A DNA stretch of 43,282 nucleotides from Brevibacillus sp. (GCA_029240815.1 JARDZO010000037.1:1-43282), one strand, 5' to 3'. Positions 16,638 through 25,048 are shown, numbered from the stretch's first letter. Notes: generated by a model from the sequence alone, not told the origin. Numbers and translations: made by a program.

Positions 16638-17300
16638 CTAGACAGATCGTACAATTCCCTGCAGGGCGATCGCAGCCTGTTGAGGTGAAACGGCTCGGCT
16701 GATGGCACTAATGATCGCTACTCCATCTGCTCCGGCACGAATAACATCTGCTGCATTATCCGCCGTGATGCCACCGATTCCGACGATCGGCAGGTCACTA
16801 CCAACTGCGTCACGGATCGCTCTCAAGCCAGCAGGACCGATCGGCTCCCCCGCGTCAGATTTGGAAGAAGTCTCATACATAGCTCCCACTCCTATGCAGT
16901 CGACACCGCCAGCCTGAGCAGATAACGCTTCGTTCACCGTTCCAGCAGAAACGCCGATATACATGTCTGGTCCAACAACATTTCTCACGTCCGATAGTTT
17001 CATATCGTCTTGGCCAACATGTACCCCATCCGCTTGTAGACGAACAGCCAAGTCGACGTCATCATTGACAAAAAAGAGAGCTCCATACTCATGGCAGAGG
17101 GCTTGCAATCGACGCCCCAGTTCATAACGCTCGTCTGCGTGTAGTTTGCTCCCTTTGTCTCGAAGCTGAAGGGTCCCTACTCCGCCTTGCAGTGCTTCCC
17201 GAACGATTTCCACCGTGCGTTCTATCGAATAGCCGCAATCTTGTGTACCGACGACAAAATACACTCCCATTTTTTCTCGCAATACATTCATGTCTCTCAT
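16638..17300 (-). CDS. thiE: Thiamine-phosphate synthase ThiE
   Basis: A 220-aa TIM-barrel enzyme that joins HMP-pyrophosphate and carboxy-thiazole phosphate into thiamine monophosphate. Motifs are in order: GVGTLQLRDKGSK (pyrophosphate-binding), FFVNDDVDLAVRLQADGVHVGQDD, IGVSAGTVNEA, GVGAMYETSSKSDAGEPIG and IVGIGGITADNA (phosphate loop). The length matches the family. The start directly abuts the stop of tenI, with GGAGGGG inside the end of tenI as its ribosome site, so the two are translationally coupled. No TPP riboswitch was seen upstream of the pair. Confidence 0.93.
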   Translation of the reverse strand: MRDMNVLREKMGVYFVVGTQDCGYSIERTVEIVREALQGGVGTLQLRDKGSKLHADERYELGRRLQALCHEYGALFFVNDDVDLAVRLQADGVHVGQDDMKLSDVRNVVGPDMYIGVSAGTVNEALSAQAGGVDCIGVGAMYETSSKSDAGEPIGPAGLRAIRDAVGSDLPIVGIGGITADNAADVIRAGADGVAIISAISRAVSPQQAAIALQGIVRSV

Positions 17301-17927
17301 TTATGCGTGCCCCTCCCAAGTATCCAATGCGTTACGGTATGCCAATGCTGCCTGCTTTACGTCATGAGCGTCCGTAATTCCTGACAAAACGGCGACGCCT
17401 GCGCACCCTGCTGTCAAGACTTGACCGGCATTTTCTGGAGTAATCCCACCAATGCCTACAACCGGTACCGAAAGACCTGTGGTGATCTGGGCGAGCTCAG
17501 TTGTTCCTCTCGGAGCTACACCCAGCTTGGAGCTACTGGGAAAAACATGGCCATACAAGACATAGTTTACCCCTTCACGGACAGCTTGCTCGGCTTCCAC
17601 TGCGGAATGTACAGAACACCCGATCCATTGTTCATTAGATAATACCTTGCGTGCTTCTGCAGGAGTCAGGCTATGGTAGGCTAGGTGAGCACCTCGACAT
17701 GCGGCTGCCGCCGCCACATCTACGCGATCATTGATGATCAAGCACTGTTTGGGGACTACCTCTGTTAGCGCGTACACCCAGTCCATACACTCTCTTGCCG
17801 TACGCTGTTTTTCCCGTATATGTAAATAATTCATGCCACCCGCGTAAGCAGCTTCCGCCATGCGGAGCACTTCTTCGAGTGATTGTCGACCGTTTGTTAT
17901 GACATGAAGATCAGAAGATTGGGGCAT
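17301..17927 (-). CDS. tenI: Thiazole tautomerase TenI
   Basis: A 208-aa paralogue of ThiE. TenI aromatises the thiazole phosphate tautomer made by ThiG before ThiE uses it. The sequence keeps the barrel (MNYLHIREKQRTAREC, CLIINDRVDVAAAAACRGAHL) but has the TenI-type IGCSVHSAVEAEQA with the catalytic His, then YVLYGHVFPSSSKLG. This separates it from true ThiE, whose equivalent reads GVSAGT. It overlaps the upstream small gene by 17 bases and abuts thiE, so the three form one transcript. The thiazole synthase genes are not in the window. Confidence 0.85.
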   Translation of the reverse strand: MPQSSDLHVITNGRQSLEEVLRMAEAAYAGGMNYLHIREKQRTARECMDWVYALTEVVPKQCLIINDRVDVAAAAACRGAHLAYHSLTPAEARKVLSNEQWIGCSVHSAVEAEQAVREGVNYVLYGHVFPSSSKLGVAPRGTTELAQITTGLSVPVVGIGGITPENAGQVLTAGCAGVAVLSGITDAHDVKQAALAYRNALDTWEGHA

Positions 17928-18273
17928 TCGCTTTTCCTCCGCCCCCGGATAAAGCTGTCAAGCATTCCTGAAGCCACTGCTTGGTCTTGTCGTCCCCTTC
18001 AGCAGGGGCATGAGCCAGTAAGTCCACTACCAGTCTTCTGAGTAGGAAAAGCTGCTGCAGCGTCAACGGGAATGTGATGTTCTTTGGTTTCGTTTCTTGC
18101 TTCTCAAGCGTTTCCACACCTGCCAGCAGAATATCCGCAATCGACTCTACCAGTTGGGACATCTGCTCATTCTGTTTCAGCTCGTCGTAGCATCCGTCAT
18201 AGAGACGGCACAATATCAAAAACGCCTGTGACGACAAGGTCACCGGCTGTACATCCTGCATCGGTTCCGTCAC
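17911..18273 (-). CDS. Uncharacterised helical protein upstream of tenI
   Basis: A 120-aa protein without recognised family. It is helical and leucine-rich (AFLILCRLYDGCYDEL, LTLQQLFLLRRLVVDLLAHAP) and ends in a glycine-rich tail (LSGGGGKANAPIF). The GTG at 18273 follows GGAGGGAAGA and is preferred over an internal ATG at 18261. Its end overlaps the tenI start by 17 bases, so it is co-translated with the thiamine genes. Any thiamine link is inference from this overlap only. Confidence 0.65.
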   Translation of the reverse strand: MTEPMQDVQPVTLSSQAFLILCRLYDGCYDELKQNEQMSQLVESIADILLAGVETLEKQETKPKNITFPLTLQQLFLLRRLVVDLLAHAPAEGDDKTKQWLQECLTALSGGGGKANAPIF

Positions 18274-18410
18274 AATCTTCCCTCCACTCGCTATAGTACC
18301 CATTGGGAACAGATCTCGCTACTTTGCTTTACGTGATTAAAAAAACAAAACCTATTATAACATAATGCTTCTGGAATCGTGCCCTTTTGCTCGCCATCCA
18401 TCGAAAAAAG

Positions 18411-18437
18411 AAAAACCGCTGAAAATCAGCGGTTTTT
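18411..18437 (-). terminator. Terminator overlapping the end of a 43-aa gene
   Basis: A perfect 12-bp stem (18411-18422 with 18426-18437) with an AAA loop and A/T runs on both sides. The stop codon of the small gene lies in its upstream arm. Confidence 0.85.
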
Positions 18438-18557
18438 ACCTGTTCCTTCATTGCGATCATTGTGGTGAGATTGTCGCAAATTCGTGTTCTTGTCATTCTC
18501 GTCCAGCGTTTTCCCGCGATTTTTCCCCAGGTCCTTGCTGTTGTTGTTTTTGCCCAA
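18426..18557 (-). CDS. Very hydrophilic 43-aa protein, possibly a minor spore protein
   Basis: A small gene starting with TTG (alternatively the GTG at 18566 inside the ribosome site) preceded by GGGAGGTG. The product is almost devoid of hydrophobic residues and rich in Asn, Lys, Asp and His (GKNNNSKDLGKNRGKTLDEN, then HHNDRNEGTGKNR). This composition is like the minor small acid-soluble spore proteins of Bacillales, but no specific Ssp family matched. The ribosome site and the terminator fused to its stop codon argue that it is a real single-gene unit. Confidence 0.55.
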   Translation of the reverse strand: MGKNNNSKDLGKNRGKTLDENDKNTNLRQSHHNDRNEGTGKNR

Positions 18558-18632
18558 GCGGTCCACCTCCCTTGATGTCATCAAAGGATAGCGTAACCAA
18601 ACTCCGTTTCTTTACTCCATTCTGTTCTGCAC

Positions 18633-19046
18633 TCACACTAGTTTGCTTTGAGATCGTCTGCAGATTGCGTATCCGATGGCAAACAGGATCCTCCAACCGA
18701 GCAGAAACGCCAGAGTGATCACGTAGGCAACCCATGAGAATGTCCAAGTCAATGGCATACCTGTCCACCAGACTCGAACGGCCAAACCGATTGGGGCAGC
18801 TAGCGTCCAGGTGAAAAGGGTAGACAAAAGCAACCAGCCAAATGATGCATATGCTTTATAGGCATAGCTCTGAAATACGAGAATCGCCGCAATCCAGCCT
18901 ACCAAAAACGGGGCGAGTGTATCCAGTATCCCAAGTAACGATACAGGCATATGATGGGCCAGCTTTCCATAATAAGCGAACAGCAGGAAGGCGACCAGAT
19001 CTCCGACCAATAGCAAAAAACCGGCCGGCAAGATTCGCACTCTCAT
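18633..19046 (-). CDS. DUF3054-family membrane protein
   Basis: A 137-aa integral membrane protein with four hydrophobic helices and the GDLVAFLLFAYYGK start typical of DUF3054. The middle reads APFLVGWIAAIL and the second half TLAAPIGLAVRVWW, also family-like. Function unknown. The ATG at 19046 has GAGGG before it; a further in-frame ATG four codons upstream lacks a site. Both neighbours are on the same strand but separated by non-coding gaps, so it is probably transcribed alone or with the small gene downstream. Confidence 0.8.
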   Translation of the reverse strand: MRVRILPAGFLLLVGDLVAFLLFAYYGKLAHHMPVSLLGILDTLAPFLVGWIAAILVFQSYAYKAYASFGWLLLSTLFTWTLAAPIGLAVRVWWTGMPLTWTFSWVAYVITLAFLLGWRILFAIGYAICRRSQSKLV

Positions 19047-19142
19047 GACTACCCTCATTTCTCAAGAAGCGTAAAATGTACAACAAACCTTTTGCCCTTC
19101 TATTGTACACCCTTCCGCTCGCCCCACAATCGTTCCACTTGT

Positions 19143-19733
19143 TTATTCACGAAACAGCAACAAATACAGCTTTTCCTGCACAGCTGGCCACTCGCGATCC
19201 ACGATGCTGAAATAGACGGAATCTCTGATGTATCCGTCAGGCAAAATTACGTGATTGCGCAGAACACCTTCGTGGATGCCTCCAATCCGGGCAATCGCCC
19301 GTTGGGAATTGAGATTTCGCAGATCCGTCTTGAGCTGCACGCGAATGCAACCTAACTCCTCGAAGCAATGACGCAACAAAAGCCATTTGCATTCCGTATT
19401 GATTGCTGTCCTCCAGACTGACGGTGTCAACCATGTGAACCCAATCTCCAGTCCGCGATCCTTTTGAGAAATGTTTAGGTAACGCGTACTTCCTATGATT
19501 TTTCCGTCCGACTGATTGATGATAACGAAAGGAAGCTCTGTTCCTTCTGCTTCATTTTTCAAAGCTGAGTCAATGAAGGTCCGGGCGTCTTCCGGCTTGG
19601 TCATTTTTACGCTCATGTAAGCCCAGATTTCCTCGAAGCGGCCGGCTTCCCACAGTCCCTCACTATGTTCAAGTCGTAATGGCTCCAAGCGGACAAGCTT
19701 TCCTTCTAGTGTGACAGGTGCGATATTCAACAT
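19143..19733 (-). CDS. GNAT acetyltransferase, RimJ/RimL-like
   Basis: A 196-aa acetyl-CoA dependent N-acyltransferase. Order of motifs: LEGKLVRLEPLRLEHSEGL at the start, PFVIINQSDGKIIGSTRYL (strand 4), then RGLEIGFTWLTPSVWRTAIN leading to the acetyl-CoA loop. The usual QxxGxG/A segment is weak here. The final part is CIRVQLKTDLRNLNSQRAI with the Asn typical of RimJ/RimL and NAT proteins. The ATG at 19733 has GGGGAGA before it. The acceptor substrate cannot be told; many homologues act on small amines or on N-terminal residues of proteins. Confidence 0.85.
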   Translation of the reverse strand: MLNIAPVTLEGKLVRLEPLRLEHSEGLWEAGRFEEIWAYMSVKMTKPEDARTFIDSALKNEAEGTELPFVIINQSDGKIIGSTRYLNISQKDRGLEIGFTWLTPSVWRTAINTECKWLLLRHCFEELGCIRVQLKTDLRNLNSQRAIARIGGIHEGVLRNHVILPDGYIRDSVYFSIVDREWPAVQEKLYLLLFRE

Positions 19734-19832
19734 GATTGTGTCTCCCCTGACTGTTCTGCCAAGCAAGGGCAGCAGAACAGCGCTCATAAATTTTTCCAAT
19801 GATACTGGGCGGACGACAATCTGTCAAACCTT

Positions 19833-20939
19833 TTATTGTACATTTCCCCTGGCGTCTACCTTCCATGTTTCAATGACCTGTCCATCGCGAACAACATATA
19901 CCTGATCAAACAAGTTCATCACCGTGCATGCGTGATTGGGAATGATTTGGACGCGGTCGAGCAGCCCGAGTGTCGTGTCCCCATCAATCGTAGCGACCCC
20001 GTGCTCCTCCGACAGACGTTGAATCACGATTTCCGGATGGTCGACTACATGGCCGAATCCTTTTACCGTTGCATTCCCGTGCGCTCCTTGGTCCAAAGAC
20101 AGTGATTTACTTCCTGAATCAAAGACAAGTCTTTCCCCATGGCGTTTGCTGACCACCGTGCTGATCAGGCGAAGAGCACATTGTGAATACGTTGCGACTC
20201 CTAATCCTACCTGAATGGCGTCATAAAAAACCGCATTTCCCGGACGAACCTCCGTGATCCCTGGCACTTTACCAGCTATTTCAAAGGTCGGGGTCGAACC
20301 GACGCTTCTGACCTCGATAGGAATACCATGATTTTCGCAAAGCCGTGCACTCTCTACGATGCATTCGCCCTCGTATCGGCCAATCATTTCGACTTGCTCG
20401 TAGGATGAAGCCGCGTAGGAATGTCCAGCGTGCGTATACAACCCTTTCAGACTGAGGTTTGGGCAATTTTCGCTCACATGCAGAGCCAGTTGTAAAGTGG
20501 GTTCACCTGGATCGACACCACAACGTTTCAATCCCGAATCCACTTTGATCCAGACTTCGATGTCTTGTCCCAAATGTTGAAAAAATTGTTGGACGTGCGT
20601 CGCTTGCTCAACGGAATCTATCGTGAGGATGATCGTAGCCTTGGGAAGCAATGCCGCAACACGCTCCAACTTCGTTCGGGAAGCCAGTGGATAGGCAATC
20701 AAGATGTTATTTATGCCACCATTTGCCATGACCTCTGCCTCGGATACTTTGGCAACCGTAATCCCGCATGCCCCATTGGCGATCTGTCTTTTCGCAATTT
20801 CAACCGATTTGTGGGTCTTGATATGAGGGCGCCAGGCTATTCCATGTTCTTTTGCATAGCTGTCTACCCGTTTGATATTGGCTTCCATAACGTCTAAATC
20901 CAGCAATAACGAAGGTGTATCCAATTGGGTGATTTCCAC
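19833..20939 (-). CDS. D-threonine aldolase / D-serine dehydratase-like PLP enzyme (DSD1 family)
   Basis: A 368-aa fold-type III (alanine racemase-like) PLP enzyme. The N-terminal barrel starts LDTPSLLLDLDVMEANI, with the PLP lysine in WRPHIKTHK (about Lys41). GVDPGEP and GLYTHAGHSY follow in the middle, and VRSVGSTPTFE for phosphate binding. The C-terminal domain has NHACTVMN, the His336/Cys338 metal ligands of D-threonine aldolase and eukaryotic-type D-serine dehydratase. The reaction is cleavage of D-3-hydroxyamino acids to glycine and aldehyde, or dehydration of D-serine; the two cannot be separated by sequence alone. GTG start after GGAGGGAAAG. It lies downstream of the tct operon terminator on the same strand. 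Confidence 0.85.
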   Translation of the reverse strand: MEITQLDTPSLLLDLDVMEANIKRVDSYAKEHGIAWRPHIKTHKSVEIAKRQIANGACGITVAKVSEAEVMANGGINNILIAYPLASRTKLERVAALLPKATIILTIDSVEQATHVQQFFQHLGQDIEVWIKVDSGLKRCGVDPGEPTLQLALHVSENCPNLSLKGLYTHAGHSYAASSYEQVEMIGRYEGECIVESARLCENHGIPIEVRSVGSTPTFEIAGKVPGITEVRPGNAVFYDAIQVGLGVATYSQCALRLISTVVSKRHGERLVFDSGSKSLSLDQGAHGNATVKGFGHVVDHPEIVIQRLSEEHGVATIDGDTTLGLLDRVQIIPNHACTVMNLFDQVYVVRDGQVIETWKVDARGNVQ

Positions 20940-21045
20940 TTTGCTTTCCCTCCAGATTGATCCTTTTTCTCATTTGGGCAATGTGTCCTGTTTGCCTAAT
21001 CATACCTTGGCAATCTAGTATTGAAAAGGTTCTGTAAATTCGGAC

Positions 21046-21092
21046 AAAAAAACACCCCCTTTTGTAGGTCACCTACTTGAGGGGGGCTTTTC
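21046..21092 (-). terminator. Terminator of the tctCBA operon
   Basis: A long imperfect stem (CCCCC...GTAGGT against ACCTAC...GGGGG) beginning just after the tctA stop on the minus strand and followed by seven T (21046-21052). Confidence 0.85.
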
Positions 21093-21095
21093 ATG

Positions 21096-22622
21096 TTACG
21101 CTTCTTCGCTAATCACGACCTGTTTCCCCCGCTTTTTCAGCAGGATCGGGATAATCAGCCAGAGTAGTGCGCATACGAGAAAGACCGCAGAAATTGGTTT
21201 GTTGATGAAGATCATAAAATCTCCATTTGACGTCGTCAACGCGCGACGCATGTTGTTTTCGATCATGGGACCGAGAACAAGTCCGAGAACCAGTGGCGCC
21301 AGCGGAAAGTCATTTTTAGAGAGAAAGTAGCCAGCAACCCCACAGATTACCAGTAACACAAGGTCAAAAGTGCTAATCTGTACGGCGTAGACGCCAAATA
21401 CCGAAATGGCAATGATCAACGGAATTAAATATTCCGAAGGGGTTTCAATGATTTTTGCAAAAATCTTGACGAGGGGCATATTCAGAATGAGCAGCATGAC
21501 GTTGCCGATGAACATGCTGGCAATCAGTCCCCAGGCGACTTGCGGATGATCGGCAAACAGCAAAGGACCTGGCTGTACATTGTACATCAGAAGTGCACCC
21601 ATCAGGATGGCGGTCGTGCCCGAGCCAGGTATACCCATCGTCAATAATGGAACCATAGCCCCACCCGAAGCAGCGTTGTTTGCGGATTCCGGTGAAGCGA
21701 CACCCTCGATTGCCCCTTTTCCAAAACGGGACGGATCTTTACTCAGCTTCTTTTCTAGAATGTAGGCAAAAAACGAAGCAAGTGTAGCTCCTGCCCCCGG
21801 TAGGACCCCAATAAAAAACCCCAAGATCGAGCCGCGGGCAATCGGCGCTGCACTTTGCTTCAAATCTGCCGCGGAAGGCAGGACCCGTCCGACCTTAATG
21901 ATTTCTGTATTGGCTTTGTCTGTCTCCAAAATCGTTTTAAACACTTCCCCTAAGGCAAACAGACCCACTGCGATGGTCAAAAACTCCAGCCCCTGATACA
22001 GATCCGGAATATCATAGGTAAAGCGAGCCACCCCTGACACGCTGTCAATCCCAATGGTCGCGAGCAGTAAGCCGAATACTGTCATCATTAAGGCTTTGGT
22101 CATCGACTTCCCTCCTAAACCGCTCACTGCACACAGTCCGAGGATCATGAGTGAAAAGTATTCGGCCGGTCCAAATTTTAGCGCGAGGTCAGCCAGCGGA
22201 TCAGCCAGGAATACCAGCGCAATCAGAGCCACGAGACCCGCCACAAAAGATCCGATTGCGGAAATGGATAGTGCTGTCCCTGCCCGCCCTTGTCTCGCCA
22301 TTTGATAACCGTCCAACGTCGTGACGACCGATGATGATTCCCCAGGCGTGTTCAGCAAGATGGACGTGGTCGAACCGCCGTACATTGCCCCGTAATACAC
22401 GCCCGCTAGCAAAATAATCGCACTCGCTGCCGCATCTTCGGGAGGTAGTCCGGACGTCAGTGATGCCGTCACAGGCATCAAGAGAGCTACACCGCTCATC
22501 GGGCCAATACCAGGCAGGACCCCTACTGCCGTTCCAATCAATACACCTACAAAAGCGTAGATCAAATTATGCCATTGCAGCGCGAGAAGGAAGCCATCAC
22601 CCAAATACTGTAGCGCACTCAT
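21096..22622 (-). CDS. tctA: Tripartite tricarboxylate transporter, large membrane subunit TctA
   Basis: A 508-aa membrane subunit with about 11-12 helices, the channel component of the sodium-driven TTT family. Family hallmarks are GVLIGTAVGVLPGIGPMSGVALLMP near the start, YYGAMYGGSTTSILLNTPGE, and the repeat in the second half GFFIGVLPGAGATLASF and MVPLLTMGIPGSGTTAIL. The start has GAGGAGGAA before it and lies 13 bases after the tctB stop. It works with TctB and the lipoprotein TctC to import citrate-type carboxylates; the exact substrate is not defined by the sequence. Confidence 0.95.
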   Translation of the reverse strand: MSALQYLGDGFLLALQWHNLIYAFVGVLIGTAVGVLPGIGPMSGVALLMPVTASLTSGLPPEDAAASAIILLAGVYYGAMYGGSTTSILLNTPGESSSVVTTLDGYQMARQGRAGTALSISAIGSFVAGLVALIALVFLADPLADLALKFGPAEYFSLMILGLCAVSGLGGKSMTKALMMTVFGLLLATIGIDSVSGVARFTYDIPDLYQGLEFLTIAVGLFALGEVFKTILETDKANTEIIKVGRVLPSAADLKQSAAPIARGSILGFFIGVLPGAGATLASFFAYILEKKLSKDPSRFGKGAIEGVASPESANNAASGGAMVPLLTMGIPGSGTTAILMGALLMYNVQPGPLLFADHPQVAWGLIASMFIGNVMLLILNMPLVKIFAKIIETPSEYLIPLIIAISVFGVYAVQISTFDLVLLVICGVAGYFLSKNDFPLAPLVLGLVLGPMIENNMRRALTTSNGDFMIFINKPISAVFLVCALLWLIIPILLKKRGKQVVISEEA

Positions 22623-22635
22623 TTAGCATTCCTCC

Positions 22636-23103
22636 TCACACGCCGAGCCAGGCAGGAAACTCCGGCAGCGTTCCTTTTAGAAGATAGACGTAAATGAAAT
22701 AGACGCCAGCAGAAAAAACCAGGGATACCAAAGCAGCTTTCACGATGCTGGCACTTCCCATGACCCGAAAAACAAACGTCAGGAATAGAAACGATGCGAT
22801 AACATAACCAAGGGTCTCCAATAGAAATACATACAGAAAAGTCGCTATCAGAATTGGAAGAAATCGCTTGTAGTTTAATTTGTCAGAAGCAGCAGCCTTG
22901 GTTTGGGTGCTTTTCTGCTTCAGCGTCTCCCAGAACAAACGCAGACTTAGTAAGACCAAAATGATACCAAGACTGAGTGGAAATATATTCGGTCCTACTT
23001 CGCTTCCGTAGGCACTGGTGGAAATCGAACGACTCTCTACGATAAACATGGCTCCAATGAGTGCGAAAAGGATACTCCCGAAACGGTCAAATGTCAGATT
23101 CAT
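22636..23103 (-). CDS. tctB: Tripartite tricarboxylate transporter, small membrane subunit TctB
   Basis: A 155-aa protein with four helices, the poorly conserved small subunit of the TTT transporter. The first helix (RFGSILFALIGAMFIVES) and the SEVGPNIFPLSLGIILVLLSL segment are typical of TctB. The other helices are PILIATFLYVFLLETLGYVI and the C-terminal pair. It is sandwiched between tctC (50-base gap with a hairpin) and tctA (13-base gap). Confidence 0.92.
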   Translation of the reverse strand: MNLTFDRFGSILFALIGAMFIVESRSISTSAYGSEVGPNIFPLSLGIILVLLSLRLFWETLKQKSTQTKAAASDKLNYKRFLPILIATFLYVFLLETLGYVIASFLFLTFVFRVMGSASIVKAALVSLVFSAGVYFIYVYLLKGTLPEFPAWLGV

Positions 23104-23123
23104 ATAGTCCCTCCTACCCGTGT

Positions 23124-23151
23124 AAAAAAGGAGAGGCAGCCCTCTCCTTTT
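23124..23151 (-). terminator. Terminator-like hairpin between tctC and tctB
   Basis: An 11-bp stem (AAAAGGAGAGG with CCTCTCCTTTT, 23126-23136 and 23141-23151) immediately after the tctC stop, followed on the minus strand by a T run. Placed inside the operon, it should reduce read-through, giving excess binding protein over membrane subunits, and it may also protect the tctC mRNA 3' end. Confidence 0.75.
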
Positions 23152-23152
23152 C

Positions 23153-24214
23153 TTATTTCGCCATGCCGAGTGATGTCAGCAGTTCTTTTACCAGTTTATC
23201 TTGCTCTTCCAGGAAGGAAGTAAAGGTAGCTGCGTCTTTGTATTCACTTTCCCATCCGTTTGCCGCCAGCTCTTTCTTCCAGACATCATTGCCGTTCAGT
23301 TCTTTCAGCTTTGCATCCCAATAAGCTTTCGCGTCCGCTGGCATGTCAGCAGGCCCGAATACGCCACGCCAAATCGTGAAGGTCGCATCTATACCTTGTT
23401 CCTTTAACGTTGGAACGTCAGTTAATACTCCTGTCAATCTTTGCTCAGAGGTAACACCCAACACGCGAACTTTCCCAGCCTTCAAGTATTCTCCAACTCC
23501 GGATGCATCGGTTGCAATCATATCGGCATTCCCACCCAGCAATGCTGCAATTGCTTCTCCACCGCCATCATAGGAAACGTATTTGACGCTCTTCGGGTCA
23601 ATTCCGTACTTCGCTGCAGGCAGAACACTCACCAAATGGTCCATGGATCCTGGAGCCGATCCCCCAGCAAGAGTGATTTTGCTTGGATCCGCTTTGATCG
23701 CGTCCAACAGACTCTTGATATCCTTGTAAGGAGAATCTGCCTTCACGACTAGGGCTCCGAAGTCTTTCGTCATTTGTGCCAGTGGGGTAACTTCTCGATA
23801 CCCATACGGCGTGTTTCCTTCTTTTTTATCGTTATTGATCAAAATCGGTGGCGAACTGACGAACAGACGGTATGGATTTCCCTTATCCTTGTTGACATAC
23901 TCTGCCATAAACACGGTGCCGCCTCCGCCTGGCTTGTTTTCCACCGTAATCGTCTGGGTCACCAATTTGCTCTCATTCAAGACTTTTGCCAAGGAACGGG
24001 CTGTCTTGTCCCATCCTCCGCCCGCACCTGAAGGCGCTACGATGACGAGCGGTTTTTCTGGATAATTCGAAGCGGGAGGCGCCTCCTGTCCACTCGTTCC
24101 TCCTGCATTACCCGTACTACCTGTACTTCCTGTCCCTGCATTTCCACCCCCACAAGCCGTCAACGCGAGCGCGAAAAATACCGACAGGGCAATCCAACCT
24201 TTTCTCTTTTGCAT
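23153..24214 (-). CDS. tctC: Tripartite tricarboxylate transporter, binding lipoprotein TctC
   Basis: A 353-aa extracytoplasmic solute receptor (Bug family). The signal peptide with lipobox LTACG (Cys about 21) is followed by a Gly/Ser/Thr linker. The two-lobed domain starts at NYPEKPLVIVAPSGAGGGWDKTARSLAK. The loop AGGSAPGSMDHL and the GGGEAIAALLGGNADM segment are typical of carboxylate-binding Bug proteins. It is the first structural gene of the operon; a cre operator lies 26 bases upstream of its start. The two-component system directly upstream is the likely activator. Ligand unknown, probably a di- or tricarboxylate. Confidence 0.94.
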   Translation of the reverse strand: MQKRKGWIALSVFFALALTACGGGNAGTGSTGSTGNAGGTSGQEAPPASNYPEKPLVIVAPSGAGGGWDKTARSLAKVLNESKLVTQTITVENKPGGGGTVFMAEYVNKDKGNPYRLFVSSPPILINNDKKEGNTPYGYREVTPLAQMTKDFGALVVKADSPYKDIKSLLDAIKADPSKITLAGGSAPGSMDHLVSVLPAAKYGIDPKSVKYVSYDGGGEAIAALLGGNADMIATDASGVGEYLKAGKVRVLGVTSEQRLTGVLTDVPTLKEQGIDATFTIWRGVFGPADMPADAKAYWDAKLKELNGNDVWKKELAANGWESEYKDAATFTSFLEEQDKLVKELLTSLGMAK

Positions 24215-24239
24215 CTTGCATCCCCCTTAACTTACGTTC

Positions 24240-24254
24240 ATGTAAGCGCATTCA
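24240..24254. promoter_or_regulatory. Perfect CcpA catabolite-responsive element (cre) upstream of tctC
   Basis: ATGTAAGCGCATTCA on the plus strand fits the Gram-positive cre consensus WTGNAANCGNWNNCW at every fixed position. It lies 26-40 bases upstream of the tctC start, where bound CcpA would block transcription. Repression by preferred sugars is inferred. Confidence 0.7.
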
Positions 24255-24361
24255 AAGCTTGGAATAAACGTAACACGGGGATTCGTTCGTGAATAGTTTT
24301 CGTGCATAAGGTCTATTATGAATTTTGAGAACTTTGTGTTCATATTGTTCATGGAACTTTC

Positions 24362-25048
24362 TTACAAATAGCGATATTTTCTCTCCGGTCTCCCTACCGT
24401 CCCGTAGAGTAGATCTGCGCGGGCTTTTTTCTCCAGCACGAGGTATTCCAGGTACCGCCTTGCCGTTGTCCGGCTCGTCCCGATTTCTTTCCCGATCTCT
24501 TCTGCAGAGACGCCTTTTTCTCCCGTTCGCCGGATCGCCTGGATCACTTTTTCCAACGTTAGCAGATCGATTCCTTTAGGCATCACCGTTTCCCGCGACT
24601 TGCTTTGGTTCAGACTACGCGTCATGATTCGATCGATGACATCTTGATCGACTTCCCCTGCGTCCTTTGTCCTCCATAAATGTTCGCGGTAGCTCACCAG
24701 TCGATCGCGAAAACGCTCAAAAACGAGTGGCTTTACGATATAATCGAACACTCCGCCCCTCAGCGCCTCCTGCACCATTTCCATCTCTTTGGCAGCCGTA
24801 ATCATGATAATATCCACGTTGCGGTAATGCTGACGGATATGCCAGACAAGATCAATTCCAAGCATGTCCGGCAAATACACGTCGAGCAATACTAAATGTG
24901 GATGTGTAAAGGAAAGCAGCTCCTTGGCCTCCGCTCCGTTTGTCGCTGTCGCGATGACTTCAAACCCCTCTATTTTGCTGACGAATCGTCTGTTAATATC
25001 GACGATCCGCAAATCATCCTCCACGATAAGCACTTCCACTTTGTGCAA
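24362..25048 (-). CDS. Response regulator, CitT/DctR type
   Basis: A 228-aa regulator. The receiver has VLIVEDDLRIVDINRRFV, typical of the CitB/CitT class, with Asp56 in LVLLDVYLPD, MITAAKE and a Lys in YIVKPL. The C-terminal part ends in a helix-turn-helix (GVSAEEIGKEIGTSRTTARRYLEYL). These regulators activate carboxylate transporter genes. The TTG start at 25048 has GGAGGGG and lies inside the end of the kinase gene (35-base overlap), so it is translationally coupled. It is 147 bases upstream of tctC and most likely controls it. Confidence 0.9.
   Translation of the reverse strand: MHKVEVLIVEDDLRIVDINRRFVSKIEGFEVIATATNGAEAKELLSFTHPHLVLLDVYLPDMLGIDLVWHIRQHYRNVDIIMITAAKEMEMVQEALRGGVFDYIVKPLVFERFRDRLVSYREHLWRTKDAGEVDQDVIDRIMTRSLNQSKSRETVMPKGIDLLTLEKVIQAIRRTGEKGVSAEEIGKEIGTSRTTARRYLEYLVLEKKARADLLYGTVGRPERKYRYL

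Noticed and set aside
18274..18360. A TPP riboswitch upstream of the thiamine genes
   Set aside because: The conserved CUGAGA and ACCUGAU/GAUCUGGAUAAU-like segments are not present in the short leader.
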